A stretch of DNA of 64,000 nucleotides, taken from contig NC_092093.1 in the NCBI RefSeq assembly GCF_045679555.1, positions 62,719,390-62,783,389 of the forward strand, in the 5' to 3' direction. The notes under the pieces are model-generated. The model did no database searches. It was not told the origin of the DNA and saw nothing but the letters and a program-made list of their open reading frames with translations. The DNA is from Salvelinus alpinus. Taxonomy: Eukaryota > Chordata > Actinopteri > Salmoniformes > Salmonidae. Position 1 is the stretch's first letter; the number at the start of each line of letters is the position of its first letter. Positions 24,990-39,607 of this stretch are shown here, in pieces. The position numbers and the translations under genes were made by a program.

Positions 24990-25606
24990 TTAAACCTCTA
25001 CGAGATCAGTGTACCCCCCGCGGGACAGTTGAGCTAATGTAGGCTAATGTGATTAGCAAATATCCCAGGACATATCTGATATGGGCAGAAAGCTTATATT
25101 CTTGTTAATCTAACCGCACTGTCCATTGCAGCTATTACAGTAAAAGAATACCATGCTATTGTTTGAGGAGAGTGCACTTCCGAACGTGAAAATGTATTAA
25201 TAAACCAATTAGGCACATTTGGGCAGTCTTGATACAACATTTTGAACAGATATGCAATGGTTCATTGGATCAGTGTAAAACTTTGACACATACACTGCTG
25301 CCATTTAGTGGACAAAATCTAAATTGCACCTGGGCTGAAATAATACATTATGGCCTTTCTCTTGCATTTTAAGATGAAGGTACAAAAGATAATCACATGT
25401 TTTTTTCTTTGTATTATCTTTTACCAGATCTAATGTGTTATATTCTCCTACATTCATTTCACATTTCCACAAACTTCAAAGTGTTTCCTTTCAAATGGTA
25501 TCAAGAATATGCATATCCTTGCTTCAGGTCCTGAGCTACAGGCTCAGATTTGGGTATGTCATTTTAGACTACATAAAAAAAAAAAAAAAGGTCTGATCCT
25601 TATTAA
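24990..25606. mobile_element. TTAA-type (piggyBac-like) MITE
   Basis: Opens TTAAACCTCTACGAGATCAG and has the familiar salmonid interior (ggacatatctgatatgggc, tcaagaatatgcatatcctt). It closes near gtctgatccttattaa. The left TTAA at 24990-24993 is clear; the right end is slightly altered. Family assignment is from memory of salmonid repeats. Confidence 0.65.
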
Positions 25607-25629
25607 TAAAGTACAAAAGGGAAAATAAA

Positions 25630-26450
25630 TAAACATAAATATGGGTTGTATTTACAATGCTGTTTGTTCTTCACTTGTTGATCTTTTTCTTGTGGCAACA
25701 GTTTACAAATCTTGCTGCTGTGATGGCACACTATGTGTCTCTAATATGATCATACATTTGGCAGGAGGTCAGGAAGTGCAGCTCAGTTTCCACCTCATTT
25801 TGTGGGCAGTGTGCACATAGTCTATGGTGGCCTTTCTCAATAGCAAGGCTATGCTCTGTACATAGTCAAAGATTTCCTTACATTTGGGTCAATTACAGTG
25901 GTCAGGTACTATGCCACTGTGTACTCTCTGTTTAGGGCCAAATAGCATTCTAGTTTGCTCAGTTTTTTATTTTTATTCTTTCCAATGTGTCATGTAATTA
26001 TCTTTTTGTTTTCTCATGACTTGGTTGGGTCAAATTTTGTTGCTGTCCTTTGGTTCTGTGGGGTCTGTTTGTGTTTGTGAACAGAGCCCCAGGACCAGCT
26101 TGCTTAGGGGACTCTTCTCCAGGTTCATCTCTTTGTGTAGGTGATTGCTTTGTTGTGGAAGGTTTGGGAATCGCTTCCTTTTAGGTGGTTGTAGAATTTA
26201 AAGGCTATTTTCTGGATTTTGATTATTAGCGGGTATCGCCCTAACTCTGCTCTGCATGCATTATTTGGTGTTTTACGTTGTACACGGAGGATATTTTTGC
26301 ACAATTCTGCATGCAGTCTCAATTTGGTGTTTGTCCCATTTTGTGAATTCTTGGTTGGTGAGCGGACCCCAGACCTCACAACCATAAAGGGCTCTATAAG
26401 GGTTCTATAACTGATTCCGGTATTTTTAGCCAGATCCTAATTGGTTTGTC
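25630..26450 (-). pseudogene. Degenerate LINE reverse-transcriptase C-terminus
   Basis: The minus strand reads RVQRKTPNNACRAELGRYP, then FKFYNHLKGSDSQTFHNKA and MNLEKSPLSKLVLGL further on. This resembles the region after the RT domain in a fish LINE, ending in a zinc-binding C-terminus. Frameshifts and stops interrupt it. It is a different family from the L2-like LINE at 1-3390. Confidence 0.65.
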
Positions 26451-26646
26451 GAATATATTACACCCATAGCGATAAGACTTACCATCGAGATGAATAGGAA
26501 AAGTTAAGGAAAGTTAATCTTTACTATATCAGGCTACCGCTATAGCGCGTGGCTGGCCATGCCTGCGCGAAATAATGCCATAAAGTAATTTAAATGTGTA
26601 CTCACATTAACTTATACATGGCCACGCGCTGGGACGGAAAAAGCTT

Positions 26647-26719
26647 TGGAGAATGCGGGCATCGATCCCGCTACTTCTCGCATGCTAAGCGAGCGCTCTA
26701 CCATTTGAGCTAATTCCCC
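26647..26719 (-). tRNA. tRNA-Ala (AGC), copy 1
   Basis: 73 nt on the minus strand starting GGGGAATTAGCTC and ending ATTCTCCA. The cloverleaf is complete: acceptor GGGGAAT/ATTCTCC with the G3:U70 pair that marks tRNA-Ala, anticodon AGC at 26684-26686 in a seven-base loop, anticodon stem CTCGC/GCGAG, and T arm GCGGG/CCCGC. A T-run for Pol III termination follows (AAAAA at 26638-26642 on the plus strand). Confidence 0.96.
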
Positions 26720-27026
26720 ACATAGCTAAAAAGGGAGCAGTGGATAAAATGAATACAGCAGGCTATCTCGAGTGCTGTTTTGACTGTAGCTACAATGTTG
26801 CTACTTCCCTCGCAGTGAAACATTTTCAGGCAGTTCTTTCTCGGCACTGGCACCTATGTGAAACTAGTCACACTAGTGGAATGTTAAGGAAAGTCAATCT
26901 TTACTATATCAGGCTACCGCTATAGCGCGTAGCTGGCCATGCCTGCGCGAAATAATGCCATAAAGTAATTTAAATGTGTACTCACATTAACTTATACATG
27001 GCCACGCGCTGGGACGGAAAAAGTTT

Positions 27027-27099
27027 TGGAGAATGCGGGCATCGATCCCGCTACTTCTCGCATGCTAAGCGAGCGCTCTACCATTTGAGCTAATTCCCC
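27027..27099 (-). tRNA. tRNA-Ala (AGC), copy 2
   Basis: Identical 73-nt sequence 380 bp from copy 1, with the same flanks and the same terminator-like T-run (27018-27022 on the plus strand). Both copies keep the A box, B box and identity elements, so both could be transcribed. Confidence 0.96.
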
Positions 27100-27129
27100 A
27101 CATATTTATAAAGGGAGCAGTGGATAAAA

Positions 27130-27205
27130 TGAGAAACGGGAAAAGTTTTGGAGAATGCGGGCATGCGGGCATTATTTTGAATGCGAACCGCATTCAAAAT
27201 AAAAG
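27130..27205. pseudogene. Partial third copy of the tRNA-Ala unit and a short hairpin
   Basis: gggaaaagttttggagaatg followed by gcgggcatgcgggcat repeats the 3' end of the tRNA unit and then breaks off. A perfect 14-bp palindrome follows (TTATTTTGAATGCG, loop aac, complement) at 27172-27202. Confidence 0.7.
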
Positions 27206-27289
27206 TCCCTGATTAAAAAAACTTGATATTGCACTGTGAACGTATGACATTTCAGAATTGCATTGGGAGCATAATTATATTTCACTGTA

Positions 27290-27545
27290 CAGACTTACCT
27301 ATGAATTGTGAATCAGTCTATTCAGTGACACTCACAAAACACAACTGTAAAGAGTTAACACAAATATTAGTGTCATAGCTCTTATTGCTGGACTCTGAAA
27401 CCATTGTAAAATTAACCACATGAAGCTTACCAGTCAACCTACTATGTGTATTGCACATACATTTTTCACTGAAAATGACACCCACAGAAAACAACTGTGA
27501 AGTTTACACAAATATTAGCATTGTAGCTCTTATTGTGCGGTGCCA
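27290..27545. repeat. Tandem repeat block, left part
   Basis: At least two copies of a unit with tcagtgacactcacaaaac, cacaaatattag, tagctcttattg and cagtcaacctactatgtg. The unit length here is about 150 bp. The same unit continues at 30145-30640. Confidence 0.8.
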
Positions 27546-28155
27546 GGATAAAGTGACTAAGGAAATCGGTGAGGGGCCAGAGGTGGCACAATTTTGGGGG
27601 GGTTTTGCATTGGAATTATTTCTGCTTATATACCACAATAAACATAAAGTTAAAATGCAGCGACTTCTACACCATTGATTGAGTGCTTTTGAAGTGACAC
27701 TGGCGCTAAATCTGTAGCTTAACTCCGCTGCGCTGTATCAGTACAATGGATAGTACCCTACACACTAAAGTACGTTTTGGTAATGAATTTAGGCTACAAG
27801 ATAGATAGGGTAATTCACCTAGAGTATTACTGACAGCCTATGTGAATGCAGCCGTACACACAGCTGTCTTACCAAAATAATGCAAACTAAATGCTGAAAG
27901 TAGTAGCCTAGTTATTAATGCATGCAAACAAAATTACTGGAAAATAATTTGGCTTAGAATACTGACACGACTGCGAATGAGAACAAATTAATGCGAACAA
28001 AACAAAACAGCTATACCAAGTAGGCCTAGTAAACACAATAACAGATCAATAATGGCATGGAAAAATCTATATTTGGGCTAGTTACATTTACAGTAACAAA
28101 TGCAGTAAACAAAAGGTGAATGGAGATCAAATAACCAAAACATAGCCTACACCCT
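27546..28155. other. Spacer without recognised features
   Basis: No gene or named repeat is visible. Confidence 0.4.
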
Positions 28156-28244
28156 AAAATCATGGGTGATATAGCCATTGGCGTCATTCCATACCCTAGG
28201 TTTTTGATGAAATGACGCCAATGGCTAAACCACCCATGATTTTT
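28156..28244. repeat. Long imperfect hairpin
   Basis: The left arm (aaaatcatgggtg, then tagccattggcgtcatt) is almost exactly complementary to the right arm (aatgacgccaatggcta, then cacccatgatttt), with a loop of about 20 nt. It could be a small foldback element or encode a structured RNA. Confidence 0.8.
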
Positions 28245-28260
28245 ATAAAAACAAACCAGA

Positions 28261-28648
28261 TGGCCTCCCGAGTGGCACAGCAGTCTAAGGCACTGCATCA
28301 CAGTGCTTGAGGCGTAAATACAGACCTGGGTTTGATCCCGGGCTGTGTCACAACTGGCCTTGACCTGGAGTCCCATAGGGCAGTGCACAATTGGCCCAGT
28401 GTTGTCCGGGTTAGGGGAGGGTTTGGCTCATAGTGCTCTAGTGACTCCTTGTGGTGGCCTGGGTGCCTGCAGGCTGACCTTGTCATCAGTTGAATGGTGT
28501 TTCCTCCGGCACATTGGTGTGGGTGGGTGTTAAGGAGCACGGTTTGGTGGGTCATGTTTCAGAGGACGCATGACTTGACCTTCGCCTCTCCCAAGTTGCA
28601 GCGATGAGACAACATCTTAATTGGATATGACCAAATATTTTTTTTAAC
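28261..28648 (+). mobile_element. tRNA-derived SINE, full length
   Basis: The head ggcctcccgagtggcacagc and gtctaaggcactgcatcac with gggtttgatcccgggc is clearly tRNA-Leu-like. The body matches the SINE at 23426-23828 and the tail is T/A-rich. Confidence 0.88.
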
Positions 28649-28654
28649 TACTCG

Positions 28655-29645
28655 ATTTTTTTCCCCAGAAGAGTTGCAGCCTCCTTGATGCTCTGTGGAA
28701 CTTCCTGAGTAATCGATCATTCAATTCTCCCCGAAATCTTCTTGTAAGATCCCCATGCTTCATCTGTGCCGACTGAACACGTTTGTCAAAGTGGAAAATT
28801 TGTTCTCGCATGTAGCTGTGGACGCACCAAAAGTCAATCCATGTGTCAGAGCAGTAAGCATGGTCGGCATAGCGGAGAGAGGCCCAGAGAATCGTTGCAG
28901 GATATCTAGTGGTGTCCATTTGACCTAATTGAACCAGGTGCGGGCGATTTCAGTCTGCAAAAACTGGCGAGCGACATTAAACTCAGCTTCCAAGCTTCCA
29001 CCAAATGTGTTTTGCTTTGATCCAGTAGTGCTTTCGCCAACCTTTTTTACATCTAGAAAGTCATGGCTCTCTGGGTCAAGGGCACACAGGGCCTCCACCA
29101 GTTGGCTGTTGCATTCGCTGAATCATTCTGACATTTCACCAATGACAGCATCCAAGAACAGTCTTTTACACTCAGTCTCTTCTCCTCTGTCCTCCTGGCC
29201 CACTGTACTGTCCACCACGTATTGCTGGATATTTATACATACATAACTTTGTTATTTGCTTGGAACTGGTGGTGCGTCAGTGCCATTGGCACGGAACTGC
29301 GCCCAAATGTCTTCTCGGCGCACTCAAATGCACTACGGACAACTTTGACTCCAGTGTAAAGATCTGTTGCTTTTGCCTTGAGCAATTTGTTTGGAGGGTT
29401 GAGAAGACTGAGGATTCTGTGCGCCATGGTGGCTTTAAACTTAAAGCCGGGTCTGTCACTGCCTTCAGCAGCCCTGTAGCCTCGAGTTTTACTTCTGTGT
29501 AGTACGAACACATGCATTTGGTGTCAGAGAGGAACTTCACAATGCTGTCACAACTTTTAACAACCACTGAGACAGGAGCCAGGCTTTGTTTGGGTACTTT
29601 GGAGAAGCCAATTTCTGATATCCATCGTGGCAGTGGCAGATTAGC
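28655..29645 (-). pseudogene. hAT-family transposase remnant
   Basis: The minus strand carries pieces of a hAT-type transposase: GLLKAVTDP near 29480, KFKATMAHRILSLLNPPNK, KATDLYTGVKVVRSAFEC, then QQYVVDSTVGQEDRGEETEC and NSQLVEALCALDPESHDF, and finally RYPATILWASLRYADHAY. I recognise this series from fish hAT proteins of the zinc-finger MYM-like type. An in-frame TGA and several frame changes show that it is dead. The N-terminal zinc finger and the terminal repeats were not located. Confidence 0.7.
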
Positions 29646-30144
29646 TGGTTCGAGCTAGCTAAATAGACAAGCCTAATAAGACCAACGCTTTTTACAGCAA
29701 GCTAAGAAGCTAATTAAAGTTCGTAGTGGTGGGGTTTGATGCAGAGTTGAGTGAAGCAGCTTCAACGGTAAACTTGACACCGCCCTTATGAATCAAAATA
29801 AAATATTACAGGCGAAGGCATATCACATTATTCACTTCTCACAGATGAGAAGCATTTTTTCCTGCTTTTTATGGAAACCCAATGAAATCATACCTAACCG
29901 CCACAGTGGCTTTCCATAGCCCCCTACACACATCGTGGCGCCCTCTGTCCATTGGGCTGACACAGCACAGCGGAGATACAGATTTTGCGTCAACCTGTCA
30001 CTCAATCATTTGAACTTTTTTGCTTTTATTTTTTTAAATATAAGAACATAAAACCGAGGAGCACAAGTTTCAACTGAGGGGGCTAAGCCCTCTTCTTCCC
30101 CGTTATGGAACCGAGCCCGGGAAATCACCTGTAGGGTGCAGCCT
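29646..30144. other. Spacer without recognised features
   Basis: No feature can be supported. The segment lies between the hAT remnant and the resumed tandem repeat. Confidence 0.4.
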
Positions 30145-30640
30145 TACCTATGGGTTGTGGATCAATGAAATTGGGTATCAGTCTACTTAGTAACACCCAC
30201 AGAACACAACTGTGAAGAGAATACACAAATATTAGCATCATAGCTCAGGACTCTGAAACCACTGTGAAATGAGCCACATTAAGCTTAACAGTCAACCTAC
30301 TATATGTGTATTGGACATTCATATTGCACTGTACAGGATTGAGGATCAATTAAGTATCAGTCTTCTCAGAGACACCCAGAGAACACAGCTGTGAAGAGTT
30401 TACACAAATATTAGCGCTGTAGCTGTTATTACGGGACTTTGACTGTGGGAAATCACCTCCCCAGTCAGCCTATTGTGCGTATTGACATTCAAATTACACT
30501 GCACAGCCTTAACTGTGAATTGTGGATGAATGAAATGGTGTATCAGTCTACTCAGTGACACCCACAGAACACAACTGTGAAGAGATTACGCAAATATTGT
30601 GTTGTAGCTCATATTTTACTTTTTTAGTGTGAAATTAACT
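30145..30640. repeat. Tandem repeat block, right part
   Basis: Three copies of the unit seen at 27290-27545, with acccacagaacacaactgtg at about 30189 and 30551 and a variant at 30374. Spacing is 178-186 bp. Confidence 0.85.
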
Positions 30641-30732
30641 AATTATTGTCTTTTGTTGCATTTATATAACAACATTCCTATCTTGTTAATGATTATTTAG
30701 TCCAAATATGACATGATTCCACTATTTGTAAT

Positions 30733-31215
30733 CAGTGGTGTAAAGTACTCAAGTAAAAATACTTGAAAGTACTACTTGAATGCTTCGCAGGACAGGAAAA
30801 TGGTCTATTTCACACACTTATCAAGAGAACATCCCTGGTCATCCCTACTGCCTCTGATCTGGCGGACTCACTAAACACATGCTTTGTTTGTAAACTACAT
30901 AAATAATGTAAATTATGTCTGAGTGTTTCGAACGTGCCCCTGGCTATCTGTAAATTTAAAAAACAAGAAAATGTGCCGTCTGGTTTGCTTAATATAAGGA
31001 ATTTGAAATTATTTATACTTTTCATTTTGATACATAAATATATTTGAGCAATTCCATTTACTTTTGATATTTAAGTATATTTAAAACCAAATACGTTTAG
31101 ACTTTTACTGAAGTAGGATTTTACTGGGTGACTTTCACTTTTACTTGAGTAATTTTCTATTGAAGTATCTTTACTTTTACTCAAGTATAACAATTGGGTA
31201 CTTTTTCCACGACTG
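30733..31215. mobile_element. hAT-type MITE with perfect 8-bp target duplication
   Basis: Ends CAGTGGTGTAAAGTACTCAA and GTACTTTTTCCACGACTG are terminal inverted repeats rich in aagtacttttactcaagta motifs. The element is flanked on both sides by TTTGTAAT (30725-30732 and 31216-31223), an exact 8-bp duplication diagnostic of hAT insertion. It has no coding content. Confidence 0.95.
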
Positions 31216-31224
31216 TTTGTAATA

Positions 31225-32657
31225 AACTCAGAAAATAAAGAAACCTTTTCCACGACCCTGTCTTTCAAAGATAATTCGTAAAAATCCCAATAACTTCAAA
31301 GATCTTCATTGTAAAGGGTTTAAACACTGTTTCCCATGCTTGTTCAATTAACCATAAACAATTAATGAACATGCACCTGTGGAACGGTCTTTAAGACACT
31401 AACAGCTTACAGACGGTAGGCAATTAAGGTCACAGTTATGAAAATTTAGGACACTAAAGAGGCCGTTCTACTGACTCTGAAAAACACCAAAAGAAAGATG
31501 CCCAGGGTCCCTGCTCATCTGCGTGAACATGCCTTAGGCATGCTGCAAGGAGGCATGAGGACTGCAGATGTGGCCAGGGAAATAAATTGCAATGTCCGTA
31601 CTGTGAGACGCATAAGACAGCGCTACAGGGAGACAAGACGGACAGCTGATTGTCCTCGCAGTGGCAGACCACGTGTAACAACATCTGCACAGGATCGGTA
31701 CATCCGAACATCATACCTGCGGGACAGGTACAGGATGGCAACAACAACTGCCCGAGTTACACCAGGAACGCACAATCCCTCCATCAGTGCTCAGACTGTC
31801 CGCAAGAGGCTGGACTGAGGGCTTGTAGGCCTGTTGTAAGACAGGTCCTCACCAGACATCACTGGCAACAACGTTGCCTATGGGCACAAACCCACCGTCG
31901 CTGGACCAGACAGGACTGGGAAAAAGTGCTCTTCACTGACGAGTCGCAGTTTTGTCTCACCAGGGGTGATGGTCGGATTCGCGTTTATCGTCGAAGGAAT
32001 GAGCGTTACACCAAGGCCTGTACTCTGGAGCAGGATCAATTTGGAGGTGGAGGGTCCGTCATGGTCTGGGGCGGTGAGTCACAGTGTCACCGGACTGAGC
32101 TTGTTGTCATTGCAGGAAATCTCAATGCTGTATGTTACAGGGAAGACATCCTCCTCCCTCATGTGGTACCCTTCCTGCAGGCTCATCCTGACATGACCCT
32201 CCAGCATGACAATGCCACCAGCCATACTGCTCGTTCTGTGCATGATTTCCTGCAAGACAGGAATGTCAGTGTTCTGCCATGGCCAGCGAAGAGCCCGGAT
32301 CTCAATCCCATTGAGAACGTCTGGGACCTGTTGGATCGGAGGGTGAGGGCTAGGGCCATTTCCCCCAGAAATGTCCGGGAACTTGCAGGTGCCTTGGTGG
32401 AAAAGTGGGGTAACATCTCACAGCAAGAACTGGCGCAGTCCATAAGGAGGAGATGCACTGCAGTACTTAATGCAGCTGGTGGCCACACCAGATACTGACT
32501 GTTACTTTTGATTTTGACCCCCCTTTGTTCAGGGACACATTATTCAATTTCTGTTAGTCACATGTCTGTGGAACTTGTTCAGTTTATGTCTCAGTTGTTG
32601 AATCTTGTTATGTTGATACAAATATTTACACGTGTTAAGTTTGCTTTTTTGCAGTGT
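31225..32657 (+). mobile_element. Tc1-like transposon, nearly complete
   Basis: The left end aactcagaaaataaagaaac follows a TA dinucleotide and directly abuts the target duplication of the MITE to its left. The transposase remnant is at 31498-32496. The right arm (ttcagggacacattattcaa, tcacatgtctgtggaacttg) resembles the corresponding arm of a common salmonid Tc1 family, but its outermost inverted repeat is not intact. Confidence 0.85.
31498..32496 (+). pseudogene. Tc1-like transposase, one frameshift
   Basis: DDE transposase of the Tc1/mariner group. It starts MPRVPAHLREHALGMLQGGM with a paired-type helix-turn-helix (TADVAREINCNVRTVRRI) and a GRPR AT-hook (SGRPRVTTSAQDRYIR). The catalytic half has VLFTDESQFCL (first Asp), MTLQHDNATSH (second Asp) and [11 protein letters not shown] (third acidic residue, Glu). 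The frame is broken near 31815, where TGA ends the first part and the second continues in another phase through GGHTRY. The catalytic residues are present but separated from the DNA-binding domain. Confidence 0.88.
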
Positions 32658-33232
32658 AGTATGCATTTGCATTACTTTCAATAAGGGACTTTTATTTTCA
32701 AGGCGAACCGAAAATTCCACTATTGTGGTTAATTCTTATTGTGGCTAGCTTCACATATGTGGCACTAGCAGTCTCCGGCTCACAGAGTAACGGTGTTGCT
32801 AGCTAGCTTCTATGGAAAATGTAGGCATTGACAATGGTAAATTATTGTTACAGCTAGCATACTTTTAGGTTACACATGGCCACATTATCTTCGACTTGAC
32901 TCATGCTAGCTAGCTACAAAGAGAACTCTGTGCAAGCTAGCTAAGTGTGTCGAATGCGTTTGAAAGTCGTTGGCTAGCTAGCTAACAGTTACTGTAACTA
33001 CCTATGTGCATAGCTAGATAGCTCGTTTGTTTTTATACTTCATTTAAATATGTGACTGCTAAAATTAGGTCAAATAAACAATTTTGTGATTGAAAAATGT
33101 AGTCTAATAATATATTTTATTTAACCCAAATTAATTAATGACAGAAAGTAAACTACACAACTTAGCTAGAATGCCAGCCAGAGAAGCATCTTAACGTATA
33201 AATTGCCCACTGTGGCGTTTTTGATTGTATCC
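32658..33232. other. Spacer, GCTAGCTA-rich
   Basis: Contains many gctagctagc motifs (32745-33010) and the upstream region of the tRNA-Tyr. No gene is visible. Confidence 0.4.
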
Positions 33233-33318
33233 CCTTCGATAGCTCAGTTGGTAGAGCGGAGGACTGTAGAGGTTAAATAGCGATCCTTAGGTCGCTGGTT
33301 CAAATCCGGCTCGAAGGA
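33233..33318 (+). tRNA. tRNA-Tyr (GTA) with 13-nt intron
   Basis: Starts CCTTCGATAGCTCAG and ends CGGCTCGAAGGA. The acceptor stem CCTTCGA/TCGAAGG is perfect. Anticodon GTA is at 33266-33268, and a 13-nt intron (33270-33282) sits after position 37, the canonical tRNA-Tyr intron site. The A box (TAGCTCAGTTGG) and B box (GGTTCAAATCC) are intact. Total length is 86 nt, 73 after splicing. Confidence 0.96.
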
Positions 33319-33323
33319 GGACA

Positions 33324-33329
33324 TTTTTT
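33324..33329 (+). terminator. Pol III terminator of tRNA-Tyr
   Basis: A TTTTTT run six bases after the tRNA 3' end, the normal RNA polymerase III stop. Confidence 0.9.
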
Positions 33330-33425
33330 CTTACCTGATTTATGAAACTCCTTTTTACATGTTTGAAAAACTGGCAATGTGGTTTAAAAAATAGATGCTA
33401 AAGTAACATTTCAAAAAGGGCAGTC

Positions 33426-33431
33426 TTTATT
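33426..33431 (-). terminator. Candidate dnajc5b polyadenylation signal
   Basis: AATAAA on the minus strand about 690 bp after the dnajc5b stop. It is the best hexamer before the tRNA-Tyr gene. Use is inferred. Confidence 0.4.
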
Positions 33432-33647
33432 GCTCACATGACAAAATACTGACATCTCTCAATTCTTTCACAGCCACACCTTTAAATGCACAATTCTATG
33501 GATACTTTGTATTTTGTTCAGAATAAATAACAAACAAACACAAAACACAATGCACACAAACTAACACTCATTCAGAATTTACAAAGTGTAGTCAAGGGGT
33601 GGAATGTAATTGGAACCCTTTTGGGATCTACCAGGTCAAGGAATGAA

Positions 33648-34072
33648 TCCCCTCAGACCTGGGTTCAAATACTATTTAGGGTGTTTAAATTACTTTCAAA
33701 TACATTTGGAAGTAAGTAGATATGTCTTATTTGAAAAGACAAGTAGTTGAATCTGTTGAAACAACAACAGCAGCAACCTCCTTAATAAGCTCTGCCTACA
33801 CCACTCCTACCGTATCAATACTACTACTATGTATTTGAAAATACTGAAATAAAATGAGTGAAATACACTCCCATGCGTTTAACCCAGGTATTTGAAAATT
33901 GTTTTTGAAACAAGTTAAATAGTAGGCTATTTATAGGAAATTATTTGAAAACACTTTCAAATACTTAGTTTAGTTGATTCGGGCCACATTATTTGAAAAT
34001 ACTAAAATACATTGAAAATAAGTATTCAAATAACAAATACTCAAATACACGTATTTAAAGCCAGTTCTGGAA
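33648..34072. mobile_element. MITE-like repeat rich in CAAATACTTT motifs
   Basis: Opens cagacctgggttcaaatac and closes tatttaaagccagttctgg, roughly inverted, with many tttgaaaatac motifs between. It resembles a common fish foldback repeat and would lie in the dnajc5b 3' UTR if that reaches 33.4 kb. Confidence 0.6.
33752..33823 (+). repeat. Inverted repeat arm 1
   Basis: 72 bp (tgttgaaacaacaacagcag ... caatactac) almost exactly complementary to 35008-35081. The two arms bracket the last coding exon of dnajc5b. Confidence 0.9.
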
Positions 34073-34116
34073 TCCCTATGACATCACCAGTCCTCCGATC
34101 TTTCTTCTCAGTTGTG

Positions 34117-38292
<4,176 letters not shown>

Positions 38293-38308
38293 CTTTTCTC
38301 ACCATTAC

Positions 38309-39415
38309 CTGCACAACACATCAACCACAATGATTTTCATATGATACCTGATGTTGACTGTGCGGTTGTTCAGCTGATCCCCTGATCTGCCAGTAATTGT
38401 ATACTGTTCACACAGCATCTCTATTCATTATTGATAGAACTGTTGTAAATATTAATTTAAAAAAATTCCCACAGGGAACCTACAGTTCAATTGTTTCCCA
38501 AACTCTCCCTCACTATGTTTTATCTTCAACACTCTATTTGTTCCAAGAGTCACTAAATACATTGTCCAAATTTATCAGAGAACACCAAAATGAGAGAACC
38601 TGTCGCCTTACTGTTGAAACATGGACTAAGACCTCAAAAACCAAACAACAGAACTCAAAAGACTTAAGATACATTTTTGCCAAACACATCCTCTGCATTT
38701 GTCCACAGTTATTCCTATCTCTGTCTCTGACTTTCCCGTTCCTCTCCTCCTACCTGTTCCTCTGTCCAGGCCGTCAGCTCCAGTGCTTCAGTCGTCCCTG
38801 TGAGAGACAGACAGGTCAGTGGAGTCAGGTGTCTGCTCTGTGGAGGACTAGATCAGCAGATGAGATGAATAAAACATACAGGCAGATAGTCATGGGCTCA
38901 CATTTCAGCAGGCCTCGCCGCCAGTGGCCCTAACATTGTTACCTGGATGTTGGGTTGGGGTTTAAAGGGGACTCGGATGTAGGTCTACTATACTGCAGGA
39001 TACTGACGTGTTTGGGTGGAATAGTAATGGTGTCAACCGGTTGATGACTGTCTGAGAGGATGGTGAAAGATAAGGTAAAATATTTAATGTAATGTTGTGC
39101 TTTTTAGTATACTATCTGTTCAGTAGGCTCGATAGGGTTCCACCATGGTTTTCACAAGACCTCTGTATTCAGTGACACAAGAGCACCACCTACTGGAATA
39201 TAGAAGAAAGGTAAGATACTCCCCCCCCCCCCTGCATGAATACTCTTCTTCCACAAGATGGCAATACATACATGCAGGTTTTACAGATGAACATGACCAG
39301 AGGTAAACACGTAACTCCATAAAGGGTTTGCAGGTGGACTCAAAGTTTACCGTAACAATATAAATAGTTTTCACCTCAGCTCAGTGTATATAAAGACTAA
39401 TGATAGCAATAGTAA
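38309..39415. other. dnajc5b upstream region
   Basis: Would hold the promoter and any non-coding first exon. A weakly GC-rich stretch lies at 38760-38930. No TATA box or clear donor can be assigned. Confidence 0.35.
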
Positions 39416-39420
39416 AAGGC

Positions 39421-39607
39421 AAGATGGCGCTGACAGACATGGCAGCTCTGGTTCTAGTTCACTAAGTAACTTTGCAGTATTTTGTTTTTTTGTGTGTTAT
39501 TTTTTACATTATTAGCCCAGAACGCTTATTGTTTTACAAGCATTTCGCTACATCCGCATTATCATCACCTAATTATGTGTATGTGACCAATGCAATTTGA
39601 TTTGATA
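39421..39607 (+). mobile_element. Internally deleted LINE with both ends
   Basis: Starts aagatggcgctgacagacat, the 5' type of salmonid L2-like LINEs, and ends gcatttcgctacatccgc, gtatgtgaccaatgcaat and TTTGATTTGAT, the 3' tail. The several-kilobase interior is missing, leaving about 190 bp. Confidence 0.75.

Larger units (their letters stand above)
26505..27129. repeat. Tandem segmental duplication carrying two tRNA-Ala genes
   Basis: Two copies with a period of 380 bp (about 26511 to 26750 and 26891 to 27129) share aatctttactatatcaggc, gaaataatgccataaagt and cttatacatggccacgcg and differ by only a few bases. Between them is single-copy sequence. Each copy contains a tRNA-Ala(AGC). Confidence 0.9.

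Noticed and set aside
28929-29502. Plus-strand frames of 80-105 codons
   Set aside because: They are opposite-strand shadows of the hAT transposase remnant.
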